Assembly: GCA_000402075.1 (NCBI GenBank)
Contig: ARWO01000012.1
Coordinates: 1-59,393 of the forward strand
Length of the DNA stretch: 59,393 nucleotides
Direction of reading: 5' to 3'
DNA from: Thaumarchaeota archaeon SCGC AAA007-O23
GTDB lineage: Archaea; Thermoproteota; Nitrososphaeria; Nitrososphaerales; Nitrosopumilaceae
The notes under the pieces are model-generated. The model had not been told where the DNA came from. It was given only the letters and a program-made list of their open reading frames with translations, and did not search any database. Positions 7,571 through 16,424 of this stretch are shown here, piece by piece. The position numbers and the translations under genes are program-made. The first letter of the stretch is position 1. The number at the start of each line of letters is the position of its first letter.

Positions 7571-9660
7571 CTGCGGAAGAAGTACATACAAAATCAGCAC
7601 TAGCTGACAAAGTGAAAGAATTTTTAACTCAATACAAAGATCCGGCTGGCTCTTTTTCTTATGTTGAACAAATTGATCAGATGGTAGTTAAACAGACGAC
7701 GTATATTGTTGTAGATTTTAATGATCTAGTATCAGTCCCATTTATTGAATCAAAATTTAGAGAAAACGCTGACGAAATTCTTACTGCATTCAGAAAAGCT
7801 ATTTTTGAAATGTTGAAGGAAAGAAATCCAGAATACGCAGAAAAGATCGAGCATGACATACGTGCACGTATAGCAAACTTCCCAGGTGAACGAAGTTTAC
7901 GTCAGATTAACTCCGATGTAATAACCAAGATGATCAGTGTCTCTGGTATGGTAGTAAGATCTTCAGAAGTAAAACCATTGGCTAAAGAATTAACTTACAA
8001 GTGTCTTGCCAATCATACCTCAAAGTTTACTCTGCTCGATGGAATGAGCTTAGATAAAGCTGTAAAATGTCAAGAATCAAGGTGTCCACATACCAATTTA
8101 GCTATAGTGGCTGAAGAAAGCAGATTCATAGATTTTCAAATAGTCAGATTACAGGAGTTGCCTGAAGATCTTCCACCTGGACAGCTGCCGCACTATGTGA
8201 ACGTCAGTATGAAGCAAGACTTGGTGGATTATGCACGTCCTGGTGATAGAATTGTTTTGACTGGAATTGTAAGAATTGAGCAAGAACGAGTATCTGGAGT
8301 AAAACAATCTGAAAGCGCGCTTTACAGACTACGAGTAGATGGAGTTAATGTTGAATTTATTGGTGGTAGGGGAACCAAAAGCTCAAGACGAACAGAAAGA
8401 GAAGAAATTTCTCCAGATGAGGAAAAAATAATCAGAACATTATCAAAAAATCCAGATATTTATAATAGATTGATTTCATCCTTTGCACCGCATATTCGTG
8501 GGCATGAAATATTCAAAGAAGCCATTCTTCTATTGATTGTTGGTTCAACACAACGTATACTTTCAGATGGCTCAAAAGTTAGAGGAGACATCAACGTTTT
8601 TCTTGTTGGAGATCCAGGTACTGCAAAAAGTGAAATGTTAAAGTTCTGTTCAAGAATTGCTCCTAGAGGATTATACACGTCTGGAAGAGGTTCCACTGCT
8701 GCAGGTCTTACTGCTGCAGTTGTACGTGACACCTCAGGAATTTTCATGTTAGAGGCTGGGGCTGTAGTCCTTGGTGATCAAGGTCTAGTTTGTATTGATG
8801 AATTCGACAAAATGAGACCAGAGGATAGAAGCGCTCTACATGAAGTGATGGAGCAGCAATCAGCTAGTATAGCCAAAGGTGGTATAGTTGCAACCCTTAA
8901 TGCAAGAACCTCAATATTGGCTGCTGCAAACCCTATGTTTGGAAAATATGATCCATTCAAAAATTTAACTGAGAATGTAAATCTTCCAATTCCACTTCTT
9001 ACAAGATTTGATCTAGTATTTGTTGTAAGAGATATTCCAACGCCTGAAAAAGATAGGCAGATAGCGCAACATATCATAAGTCAGCACGGAACATCTGGTA
9101 CTGATACCACTTCACTTGTAGATATAGACATTCTTACAAAATATCTGGCATATGCCAAACGAATTGATCCAGTTCTTACAAAAGAAGCTGAAAGTAAAAT
9201 AATGGAATTTTATCTTAAAATGAGAAGTATTGAAGGTGAAGATAAAGAAAAAATGGTTACAATAACTCCAAGACAACTAGAAGGGCTAATTAGATTATCT
9301 ACTGCACGAGCAAGGCTTTTACTGAAAAATCAAGTTGAAGGAGAGGATGCAGATAGAGCAATTTTATTGTTCAATGAAATGTTGAATAACTCAGGAGTAG
9401 ATGTCAACACAGGAAAGGTTGACATTGGAGTACTGCAGGGTCGTCCTCGTAGCGAAGTTTCAAAATTGTCTACGTTTATGGATACTCTGAAATCACTTGA
9501 AGGTGAACCCAAAAACCCTGTACCAGAACAAGAATTTGTTGACGAGCTTGTAAAATCGGAGAAATTTAAAGACGAAGACGAAGCTAGAAGGTATATTCGT
9601 AAATTGATCAATGAAGCATCTATTTATGAGTCAACACCAGGTCACTATAACACAGTATGA
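7567..9660 (+). CDS. mcm: Replicative helicase MCM
   Basis: This is the hexameric 3'-5' DNA helicase at the replication fork, 697 residues. It has an N-terminal domain with a zinc-binding stretch (YKCLANH and later KCQESRCPH), then the AAA+ domain: Walker A GDPGTAKSE near residue 349, Walker B VCIDEFDKM near 408, sensor-1 AAANP and the arginine finger LTRFDLVF near 479. A C-terminal winged helix ends the protein. It is translationally coupled to gins upstream and hel308 downstream by 4-nt overlaps. Confidence 0.98.
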   Translation: MTAEEVHTKSALADKVKEFLTQYKDPAGSFSYVEQIDQMVVKQTTYIVVDFNDLVSVPFIESKFRENADEILTAFRKAIFEMLKERNPEYAEKIEHDIRARIANFPGERSLRQINSDVITKMISVSGMVVRSSEVKPLAKELTYKCLANHTSKFTLLDGMSLDKAVKCQESRCPHTNLAIVAEESRFIDFQIVRLQELPEDLPPGQLPHYVNVSMKQDLVDYARPGDRIVLTGIVRIEQERVSGVKQSESALYRLRVDGVNVEFIGGRGTKSSRRTEREEISPDEEKIIRTLSKNPDIYNRLISSFAPHIRGHEIFKEAILLLIVGSTQRILSDGSKVRGDINVFLVGDPGTAKSEMLKFCSRIAPRGLYTSGRGSTAAGLTAAVVRDTSGIFMLEAGAVVLGDQGLVCIDEFDKMRPEDRSALHEVMEQQSASIAKGGIVATLNARTSILAAANPMFGKYDPFKNLTENVNLPIPLLTRFDLVFVVRDIPTPEKDRQIAQHIISQHGTSGTDTTSLVDIDILTKYLAYAKRIDPVLTKEAESKIMEFYLKMRSIEGEDKEKMVTITPRQLEGLIRLSTARARLLLKNQVEGEDADRAILLFNEMLNNSGVDVNTGKVDIGVLQGRPRSEVSKLSTFMDTLKSLEGEPKNPVPEQEFVDELVKSEKFKDEDEARRYIRKLINEASIYESTPGHYNTV

Positions 9661-11810
9661 ATATTGATGAATTACCTCTTGCTCCTAACATAATTAATTT
9701 CTTACAATTACAGGAATACACAAAGCTTTACCCACCACAAGAAGATGCCGTCAAAGCGGGAGTTCTTGATGGTAAAAGTGTTCTAGTTTCTGTACCAACT
9801 GCAAGTGGAAAGACACTCATTGCAATGCTAGCAGCAATATCTCATCTATCAAAAAATAAATCCAAAGTAATCTATCTAACTCCATTACGAGCACTAGCAT
9901 CTGAAAAATTTGAAGAATTTAAAAAATTAGAAAAAATCAGTGGAAGTAAAATCAAAGTGGCAATATCAACAGGTGATTCTAATTCAACTGATAACAAATT
10001 AGATGATGCAGATGTTATAATTCTTACAAATGAAACCATGGATGCGATGATGACCTTTCAAAAATCTTGGATTTATGAAATAGGATTAGTGGTTTCTGAT
10101 GAAATCCACCTAATTGGTGATTCTGGGAGAGGACCTACATTAGAAATGATTCTCACCAGATTGAAAACTGGTTATGTTGGAAAAAAACCACAGATAGTAG
10201 CATTAAGTGCTACTATATCAAATTCTTCTTTACTTGCAGAATGGTTAGATTGTAAACTAGTTGAAAGTGAATGGCGACCTGTGCCATTATCTGAGGCAGT
10301 ATACAGTAATCATACTATAACAAATCAAGATCGTGTTGAATCTGAAGGGAATCTTGATAAAAAAAGAGAGACTAGACATAGCAAACCTGCAATCGGTCTA
10401 GGATTAGACATCGTAGAAAATGGAGCACAAAGCCTGATATTCACTATGACAAGAGCTAGTTCAGTAGCTACTGCAACTGAAGCTGGAAAATTTGTTGCGG
10501 AGCAATTGAAAAAAGATGAACTCGAAAAACTAATTAAAATTTCAAAAACAATACTTCCAAGGGAAACTGAAGATCAAACAAAGTTAGTAAAAAAGTTGGC
10601 AGACGCAGTAAAAAATGGTACTGCATTTCATCATGCAGGGCTTGATCAAAGATGCCGCACAATAGTTGAAACAGAATTTAAAAATGGTAATATCAAACTG
10701 TTAACTGCAACACCAACTTTAGCTGCAGGTGTAAATCTTCCTGCACGTCGAGTAATAATCTCAAGCGTATTCAGATTTGGTCCAAATGGAAATGCACCAA
10801 TTAGTATCTTAGAGTATAAACAGATGTGTGGAAGAGCTGGTAGACCACAATATGATGATGAAGGTGAATCGATAATTGTCGCAAAGGGTTCACCAAATCA
10901 GTATTTGGAGCATTATGTAGACGGAATTCCAGAATCTCTCGAATCACAAATACTTGAAGAAAGTTCTTTAAGAATTCATTTACTTGGTTTGATTGCGACG
11001 TCATCTACTTTTTCTGCAATTTCTGAAGAAAAGATCAACGAATTTTTTTCTCAAACTTTTGGGGGTTTGTCTGATGGAAAGTTAGAAGGCAAAATATCTG
11101 AACGCCTAAGAGAGTTAAAAACATATGATATGATTACGGATGAAGGTGGTTTCAAACCTACGAAATTTGGACAAAAAGTATTTTGGTTAAGAATAGATCC
11201 TAAAACAGCATTCGATATAACTGCACATCTTGAAGATTATGTTAAAGGAAACAAACACACATTTGGTTTCTTACATATGATTACTAATCTTCCTGAATTC
11301 TATCCACAGTTTGGTGTCACAGAAAAACTTGAAGAAAAAATGGAAGAGATACACGATAATTTTAAACATGAAAAATTATATGCAGAGCAGAAGCTGGATC
11401 ACGATTGGACAAAAAGTCTACTAATATTACATCATTGGATTGATGGTATGACTTATTCTACTATGTCTGAAGAGTTTAACGCTGAACCCGGTGATATATT
11501 TCAAATACGTCAAAATACGGAACGTTTAGCATACATTATTAGGGAAATTGCTAGATTTTGGAAAAACCAAGTTCTTGCTGATGAATTAGACACTCTCAGG
11601 CAACGAATTAGACATGGTGTCCCGGAAAAATACCTTGATCTAGTAAAAATCAAGAATGTGGGGCGTGTACGAGCAAAAATACTGTACAAATATAATTTTC
11701 ATGATCGTGTAGATTTGAAAAAAGCGACGCTTGAGAAATTAGCAGCAATAGATAAAATTGGTATGACTATTGCAAAAAGTATCAAATTACAGATAGAAAA
11801 GGTAGGATAA
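9657..11810 (+). CDS. hel308: Hel308-type DNA helicase
   Basis: Hel308 (Hjm) is an archaeal superfamily 2 helicase acting at stalled forks. The 717-residue protein carries motif I SVPTASGKT, motif II DEIH, motif III LSATI and motif VI QMCGRAGRPQYDD. A winged-helix and ratchet region follow, and the protein ends in a helix-hairpin-helix stretch (KNVGRVRAKILYKYN and the IDKIGMTIAKSI segment). The ATG overlaps the MCM stop. The next gene begins directly after the stop, so the operon continues. Confidence 0.95.
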   Translation: MNIDELPLAPNIINFLQLQEYTKLYPPQEDAVKAGVLDGKSVLVSVPTASGKTLIAMLAAISHLSKNKSKVIYLTPLRALASEKFEEFKKLEKISGSKIKVAISTGDSNSTDNKLDDADVIILTNETMDAMMTFQKSWIYEIGLVVSDEIHLIGDSGRGPTLEMILTRLKTGYVGKKPQIVALSATISNSSLLAEWLDCKLVESEWRPVPLSEAVYSNHTITNQDRVESEGNLDKKRETRHSKPAIGLGLDIVENGAQSLIFTMTRASSVATATEAGKFVAEQLKKDELEKLIKISKTILPRETEDQTKLVKKLADAVKNGTAFHHAGLDQRCRTIVETEFKNGNIKLLTATPTLAAGVNLPARRVIISSVFRFGPNGNAPISILEYKQMCGRAGRPQYDDEGESIIVAKGSPNQYLEHYVDGIPESLESQILEESSLRIHLLGLIATSSTFSAISEEKINEFFSQTFGGLSDGKLEGKISERLRELKTYDMITDEGGFKPTKFGQKVFWLRIDPKTAFDITAHLEDYVKGNKHTFGFLHMITNLPEFYPQFGVTEKLEEKMEEIHDNFKHEKLYAEQKLDHDWTKSLLILHHWIDGMTYSTMSEEFNAEPGDIFQIRQNTERLAYIIREIARFWKNQVLADELDTLRQRIRHGVPEKYLDLVKIKNVGRVRAKILYKYNFHDRVDLKKATLEKLAAIDKIGMTIAKSIKLQIEKVG

Positions 11811-12800
11811 TTGGAAGAAAAAATAATCGTGGCGATAATTGTATCAGCAATTGCTTTTTTTTCGATCTATGCTTTTACCCCTGTTTTGATTAAATTCTTA
11901 GAAAAGCGAAATCTGACAGTAAAGGATGTTAACAAAATAGGCGATGTTATGATACCACGGCCAGGTGGCATTTCCATAATGATTGGAATTGTTACGTCAG
12001 AAATCATGTTATATCTATTTTTCCCAATTTCAGAGATTTTAGCCATAATCATAACATCTGTTCTAGGATTTTCTGTTGGAATAATAGATGATAAAAAAAC
12101 TATGGGTGGTTGGTTTAAACCTCTCGCACTTGCATTTTGCGCAGCACCAATACTTTTGCTAGGTGCATATGATTCAAATCTAAATTTTCCTCTATTTGGT
12201 TCAGTCCAAATACCATCTTTGTATTTAGCTTTAGTAGTGTTTATGATTCCCATTACTGGAAACACAATAAATTCTGTTGATGCTCTCAATGGAATAGCCA
12301 GTGGAGTTACCACAATTGCAAGTTTTGCATTGGCGATTTCATTGTTTATCCTACAAAATTATGAAATTGGTATAGCTTGTCTATGTTTGGCTTTTGCTTC
12401 TCTTGCTTTTTACAAATATCACAAATTTCCGAGCAGAATATTTCCCGGTGATTCTGGTGCAGTGATGTTTGGTGCAACCTATGGTGCTATAGCTATTGTT
12501 GGTCAGGTAGAAGTTATCGCAGCGATTGCAATTTTACCAGCTATCATTAATTCATTCTTGTTTCTCTCAAGTGTAAAAAAGATAGTTGAACACAGACAAA
12601 TTAAAAATCCTGTTAAACATACTGATGATTTTAAACTAAAATCTACTGATGAAAATCATGCACCAATTACGTTAGTGAGATTACTTATTGCCAAAAATCC
12701 ATTATCAGAAAAACAAATTTCTAATGAAGTTTTAAAATTAACAATGTTCTCTGGAGTTTTAGCAGTTATTACTGCATTCATGATGGGAGTGAAAATTTAA
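11811..12800 (+). CDS. UDP-GlcNAc:dolichyl-phosphate GlcNAc-1-phosphate transferase-like (GT4/MraY family)
   Basis: This 329-residue polytopic membrane protein (about ten hydrophobic helices) belongs to the polyprenyl-phosphate sugar-1-P transferase family. It has family motifs on the cytoplasmic loops: PRPGGIS, GIIDDKK (Asp pair), NTINSVDALNGIA and FPGDSGAVMFG. By analogy with Alg7/AglH it would start lipid-linked oligosaccharide for N-glycosylation by moving GlcNAc-1-P to dolichyl phosphate. The exact sugar is inferred. The TTG start abuts the hel308 stop. Confidence 0.85.
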   Translation: MEEKIIVAIIVSAIAFFSIYAFTPVLIKFLEKRNLTVKDVNKIGDVMIPRPGGISIMIGIVTSEIMLYLFFPISEILAIIITSVLGFSVGIIDDKKTMGGWFKPLALAFCAAPILLLGAYDSNLNFPLFGSVQIPSLYLALVVFMIPITGNTINSVDALNGIASGVTTIASFALAISLFILQNYEIGIACLCLAFASLAFYKYHKFPSRIFPGDSGAVMFGATYGAIAIVGQVEVIAAIAILPAIINSFLFLSSVKKIVEHRQIKNPVKHTDDFKLKSTDENHAPITLVRLLIAKNPLSEKQISNEVLKLTMFSGVLAVITAFMMGVKI

Positions 12801-13030
12801 TGGACGTAAAAATTTACAGTTTTATCTTTACTATGTGGATTTTAATGTTAGTTGGCGGCGGATTGATTACATTAATTATCGGACCGCTTTCATTAGGTAG
12901 TATAGAAGGTATTGATCCAATAATTTTATCTGGAATCAAAATTGGGCTTGCCCTAGTTTTGATTTTCATATGGGTTTTCGTACTAACAAAAATTAAGAAT
13001 TGGATCTTTAAATCGCAAGTAAAATCTTAG
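12800..13030 (+). CDS. Small two-helix membrane protein
   Basis: This is a 76-residue protein of unknown function. Two hydrophobic segments (about residues 7-28 and 46-66) are joined by a short loop, and the C-terminus is basic (KIKNWIFKSQVKS). Its ATG overlaps the last base of the upstream stop, so it is co-transcribed with the GlcNAc-1-P transferase gene and may act with it. I recognise no family. It ends 2 nt before the stop of the convergent acetyltransferase gene. Confidence 0.7.
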   Translation: MDVKIYSFIFTMWILMLVGGGLITLIIGPLSLGSIEGIDPIILSGIKIGLALVLIFIWVFVLTKIKNWIFKSQVKS

Positions 13031-13032
13031 AT

Positions 13033-13509
13033 TTAGCTATTCTTCCATTCAGTTTGTTTTTTATCATATTCATTACGTGAATATTTTGGTTTTGCCGGTA
13101 CACCTGTAACCACAGTATCTGATGGAACATCTTTGGTAACTATAGCACCCATTCCAACCACGCTATTTTTACCAATAGTTACACCAGCTTTAATGACTGC
13201 TTTACTACCAATTATTGCATTATCCTCAATTATTACGCCAGATAATTTTCCGCTTGGAGGGTAAGGATCATTTGTAAGTACAACACTGGGTCCAATGAAT
13301 ACATTTTTCCCAATCCTAGAAAGAGGTGGAATGTAAACTAACCCCTCAATGAGTGTATTGTCTCCAATCTTTACATCATAATCAATATGTGCTAAGGACC
13401 CAATTTTGACATTGTTTCCAATTTCAACGTCATCACCAACATAAACAAAATGCCAAATTTTGGTATTTTCACCAATCTTTGCTTTGTCAGAAATATAGTT
13501 AGTAACCAA
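13033..13509 (-). CDS. Left-handed beta-helix sugar N-acetyltransferase (WlbB/WbpD-like)
   Basis: The 158-residue protein is built of hexapeptide repeats ([IV]G[DEN]N-type turns throughout), the fold of LpxA-like acyltransferases. The N-terminal TKIWHFVYV and the late VVGMGAIVTKDVPSDTVVTGVPAKP resemble WlbB/WbpD and FdtC enzymes that acetylate amino sugars on nucleotide carriers. It ends an operon with a Trm112-like protein and a Gfo/Idh oxidoreductase. That combination resembles WlbA-WlbB diacetamido-uronate synthesis. The substrate is inferred from context. Confidence 0.8.
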   Translation of the reverse strand: MVTNYISDKAKIGENTKIWHFVYVGDDVEIGNNVKIGSLAHIDYDVKIGDNTLIEGLVYIPPLSRIGKNVFIGPSVVLTNDPYPPSGKLSGVIIEDNAIIGSKAVIKAGVTIGKNSVVGMGAIVTKDVPSDTVVTGVPAKPKYSRNEYDKKQTEWKNS

Positions 13510-13515
13510 AATACC

Positions 13516-13785
13516 TCACAAATGCCATGGCAATGCTTGCGTTATAATTTTCTCTGGTAATTTCTTAGTGTTTCTCTTTAGGAATTCAATATCTTGTTTT
13601 TTGTCTCTTAACTCATCAGGTAACATTATAGGAATTTCATCTATTATTGGAAAAAACCTAGAACATTTTTTACAGTATAAAGCTCCCTCGGCTATTTTTT
13701 CCCCATCTAATTTATTCTCAAAAAGTTCTAGGGGATGATGTTTGTCTATAGGACATGCAAGTATCTCTAATAATTTTCTGTTCAT
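13516..13785 (-). CDS. Trm112-family zinc protein
   Basis: This is an 89-residue protein of the Trm112/YcaR family. The pattern MNRKLLEILACPIDK starts it, followed by LYCKKCSRFFPIIDEIPIMLPDE. Only three of the usual zinc cysteines are visible (one in ACPI, two in YCKKC). Trm112 activates methyltransferases in archaea and eukaryotes. Its ATG overlaps the stop of the upstream Gfo/Idh gene by 4 nt. The genomic partner is a sugar gene, so a methyltransferase partner is not shown by context. The C-terminal extension DIEFLKRNTKKLPEKII is not in the minimal family. Confidence 0.8.
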   Translation of the reverse strand: MNRKLLEILACPIDKHHPLELFENKLDGEKIAEGALYCKKCSRFFPIIDEIPIMLPDELRDKKQDIEFLKRNTKKLPEKIITQALPWHL

Positions 13786-14717
13786 CTTAGATCAAGATAA
13801 ATTGGAGTGCCCCTCTGGCTCGATAAAAGTGCAGCTTCCGCAACTTTTGTAACATTTACAGCCTGTTCCGGTTTTACCATAAGATCATTTTTATCCTCTA
13901 TTGCATCTATGAAATTTTTTATTTCTAATGATAGTGGTTCAGCTTTTTCATTTTTTGGGTTTTCTGTGCCGTTATCTGTCTCAATTCTAATTTCTTGAGT
14001 TATAAAATCAGAAAATATTCTTGCTTCAGTGCAAACAGCATTAAAATTTCTCACACGTATTGGAGTAATCCAATTAGAAGAAATTGTTGCTGTTTTGTTA
14101 TCTTTAAACCCTAACGTTATGGTAGCAAAATCTTCGTGTTCATGATTAATTCTGCCCGCAATTGCAAATACAACTTCTGGTGTTTCATCAAATAACCACA
14201 TTGCTGTATCAATATCATGAACAGATGTATCGTAAATGACCCCAACATCCTTGATATGTTGTGGCATTCTATGTTCACGATAAAATTCAAGTCTGATTAA
14301 ATCACCGTATTTTTGTGATTTAATAAAATCTTTTACAGAAGCAACAGCTGGGTTAAATCTTTCTATATATCCACAAGTAAGGATTACGTTATTTCTTTTT
14401 GCAAGCTCAACAAGATTCTGACCGTCTTCAGATAAATACGTCATTGGTTTTTCTACGAAAACATGTTTTTTGTTTTCAATTAATCTTGTAGTAATATCTG
14501 AATGTGTAAATGTTGGTGTACAAACTAATGCCGCATCAAATTCCTCTTGTTCCAATAAACTTTCAAACGAATCATAAAAATTAACAGAATACTTCTTCCC
14601 AAACTCTTCTGCACGCTCTGAGTTTGCGTCACATACTGCAGAAAGCACGCCAAATTCTGAAAGCACTCTTGAGTGATTTTTTCCCCATCCTCCAACTCCT
14701 ATCTGAACAACTTTCAA
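13782..14717 (-). CDS. Gfo/Idh/MocA-family NAD(P)-dependent sugar oxidoreductase
   Basis: The 311-residue protein has an N-terminal Rossmann motif (MKVVQIGVGGWGKNHSRVL), the family motif VEKPMTY near residue 93, and the substrate-domain HDID segment with its catalytic His. It resembles WlbA-type enzymes that oxidise C3 of UDP-N-acetyl-glucosaminuronate, and the neighbouring hexapeptide acetyltransferase supports this. The start is TTG, directly adjacent to the stop of the aminotransferase gene. The exact substrate cannot be read from sequence. Confidence 0.85.
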   Translation of the reverse strand: MKVVQIGVGGWGKNHSRVLSEFGVLSAVCDANSERAEEFGKKYSVNFYDSFESLLEQEEFDAALVCTPTFTHSDITTRLIENKKHVFVEKPMTYLSEDGQNLVELAKRNNVILTCGYIERFNPAVASVKDFIKSQKYGDLIRLEFYREHRMPQHIKDVGVIYDTSVHDIDTAMWLFDETPEVVFAIAGRINHEHEDFATITLGFKDNKTATISSNWITPIRVRNFNAVCTEARIFSDFITQEIRIETDNGTENPKNEKAEPLSLEIKNFIDAIEDKNDLMVKPEQAVNVTKVAEAALLSSQRGTPIYLDLR

Positions 14718-15635
14718 TTAATACACCGCAGTTAACCAGTGAGAATAATTTTCGCTTTTATTCATTACGATGTTTGAATAAGTATCCATAAACAATTTAG
14801 TTATATTTCCAACTTTTCCTTCACCAATCTTCTTTTTATCTATTTTAATGACTGGGGTGATTTCTGCAGCTGTACCAGAAAGGAAAATCTCATCAGCAGT
14901 TTTTAATTCTTTTTTACTAACTTTTTGTGTTTTAATTTTTAACTTCATGTCTTTAGATAAAGTGATAATTGATCTTCGTGTAATTCCATCTAGTGCAGAT
15001 GAGCTAAGCGATGGAGTTACCAACTTGTTATTTTTTACCAGAAATATGTTTTCGCCTGGTGCTTCACTTACATTTCCAGACTGATCTAATAGAATTGCTT
15101 CGTCAAAACCCCTTTGTTTTGCATCCTGTGTTGCTAAAATAGAATTTAGATAATTACCGCCCATCTTTGCTTGCGTAGGTGTTGACATATCACTAAATTT
15201 TCTCCATTTTGAAATTGTTGCGGTTATACCATTTTTATTGAATAGATCACCAAACGGAAAAGCAAAGATGGCGGTATGCGTTGGTGCTTTTTGAGTTACG
15301 TGAAAATTAATCCCATACTGACCTACAAAATAAAATGGCCTAATGTAACATGATTTTTTGATTTTATTTTTCTTGCACAGATCTATTACAGCATTTTCTA
15401 TTTGTCTATCAGAAAAATTTAATTTGATATTGTAAAATTTCCCTGAATTCCTAAATCGCTTAATATGATCTTTTAACCTAAAAACATGCAGGTTTTTTGA
15501 GTTCCAATATGCCCTAATTCCTTCGAATATCGACGTACCATAATGTATTGCATGCGTGGTGACTGGAACTTTGGCCATATTCACGGACACGAGTTTCCCA
15601 TCAAACCAAATGTATTTTGAGAGAGGAAATTTCAC
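14718..15635 (-). CDS. ilvE: Branched-chain amino acid aminotransferase
   Basis: This 305-residue fold-type IV PLP enzyme makes Val, Leu and Ile from 2-oxo acids and glutamate. It has the N-terminal IWFDGKLV, HYGTSIFEGIRAYW, the PLP-lysine region QAKMGGNYLNSI, GFDEAILLD, and the cofactor-binding SEAPGENIF and LDGITRRSI. Length and motif order are standard. It starts at ATG and lies directly upstream of the Gfo/Idh operon with no gap, so it may share its transcript. Confidence 0.94.
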   Translation of the reverse strand: MKFPLSKYIWFDGKLVSVNMAKVPVTTHAIHYGTSIFEGIRAYWNSKNLHVFRLKDHIKRFRNSGKFYNIKLNFSDRQIENAVIDLCKKNKIKKSCYIRPFYFVGQYGINFHVTQKAPTHTAIFAFPFGDLFNKNGITATISKWRKFSDMSTPTQAKMGGNYLNSILATQDAKQRGFDEAILLDQSGNVSEAPGENIFLVKNNKLVTPSLSSSALDGITRRSIITLSKDMKLKIKTQKVSKKELKTADEIFLSGTAAEITPVIKIDKKKIGEGKVGNITKLFMDTYSNIVMNKSENYSHWLTAVY

Positions 15636-15664
15636 AAAAATTTGAACAGTAGCCTATAATTAAT

Positions 15665-16267
15665 CTATTTTGAATTGTAACCTTCTTTCGGAAATTTCAT
15701 TCCAGCTATCCTTTTAGTCATATCTTCTTTAGAAGCAAATTTTTTGACTGTTTCCCAATTTTCGTTTATTATCTTAGCAACATTTGAGGGCACAGATTTT
15801 TCCCATGATGATTTATCTCCTTGGGTTGCTGCATACATTTCATTTTTTACCGATGTTGCAGATATTGACTTTCTAGTTCCCACTTTTGGATTTAATCTGT
15901 ATAATTTTAGCATGAGACCCTCTGCCTTGTCTCCAGTATATGTAAAGTAATCACCATCAACTTCCTGCAGGATTTGTTTTCTTAATGCCCATGACTTTGG
16001 TGAAATGAGTGGCGGAAAATATTTTTTGAACGGTGCAAAGAATGTATAGTTTGACGAAACTGTCACTGAGTCATCAAATATTGATTCAATCATTTTTTTT
16101 CTAGTTTCAAAGCTAAATGGAAAACTTTTGCTGTTGATCTCTTTTTCCCCATTTAAAAAACGTACAGGCATTACAATTACTTTGTTTTCTTTTTTTTGCT
16201 CTTCAATAATCTCAACGTGAGCATTTGTCATTGGATTCAAATGTGCAAGATAGATACAAATCGTCAA
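15665..16267 (-). CDS. Nucleotidylyltransferase of the HxGH superfamily, divergent
   Basis: The 200-residue protein has the outline of NMN/pantetheine-phosphate adenylyltransferases. The N-terminal strand is followed by HLNPMTNAHVEII in place of the canonical HxGH motif, and ISATSVKNEM stands for the usual ISSTxIR motif. An unusual insert (KYFPPLISPKSWALRKQILQ) lies in the middle. It could be an NMN adenylyltransferase-like or cytidylyltransferase-like enzyme; substrate unknown. A single gene between ilvE and tRNA-Pro, with a start at 16267 followed by an A+T-rich gap. Confidence 0.7.
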   Translation of the reverse strand: MTICIYLAHLNPMTNAHVEIIEEQKKENKVIVMPVRFLNGEKEINSKSFPFSFETRKKMIESIFDDSVTVSSNYTFFAPFKKYFPPLISPKSWALRKQILQEVDGDYFTYTGDKAEGLMLKLYRLNPKVGTRKSISATSVKNEMYAATQGDKSSWEKSVPSNVAKIINENWETVKKFASKEDMTKRIAGMKFPKEGYNSK

Positions 16268-16312
16268 TCATGCATTATTAATTATAGTCATATTTCAATG
16301 ATTGATCTGTAA

Positions 16313-16386
16313 TGGGAACGATGGGAGTTGAACCCATGATCTCCAGCACCCGAGGCTGGCAGTATACCAAGCTAACCTACGTTCCC
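16313..16386 (-). tRNA. tRNA-Pro (anticodon CGG)
   Basis: On the minus strand the acceptor stem GGGAACG pairs perfectly with CGTTCCC. The anticodon stem CCAGC/GCTGG encloses loop CTCGGGT, giving anticodon CGG. The T-arm is ATGGG/CCCAT around TTCAACT. The discriminator is A. There is no intron and no encoded CCA. Confidence 0.95.
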
Positions 16387-16424
16387 AAACTAAATTGGAG
16401 TGGATGCTATTATTTTTTTAGTTT

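Noticed and set aside
11867..12313. 148-residue minus-strand ORF inside the GlcNAc-1-P transferase gene
   Set aside because: The plus-strand frame shows clear family motifs over the same bases. The minus-strand product has no recognisable domain and is an antisense shadow.
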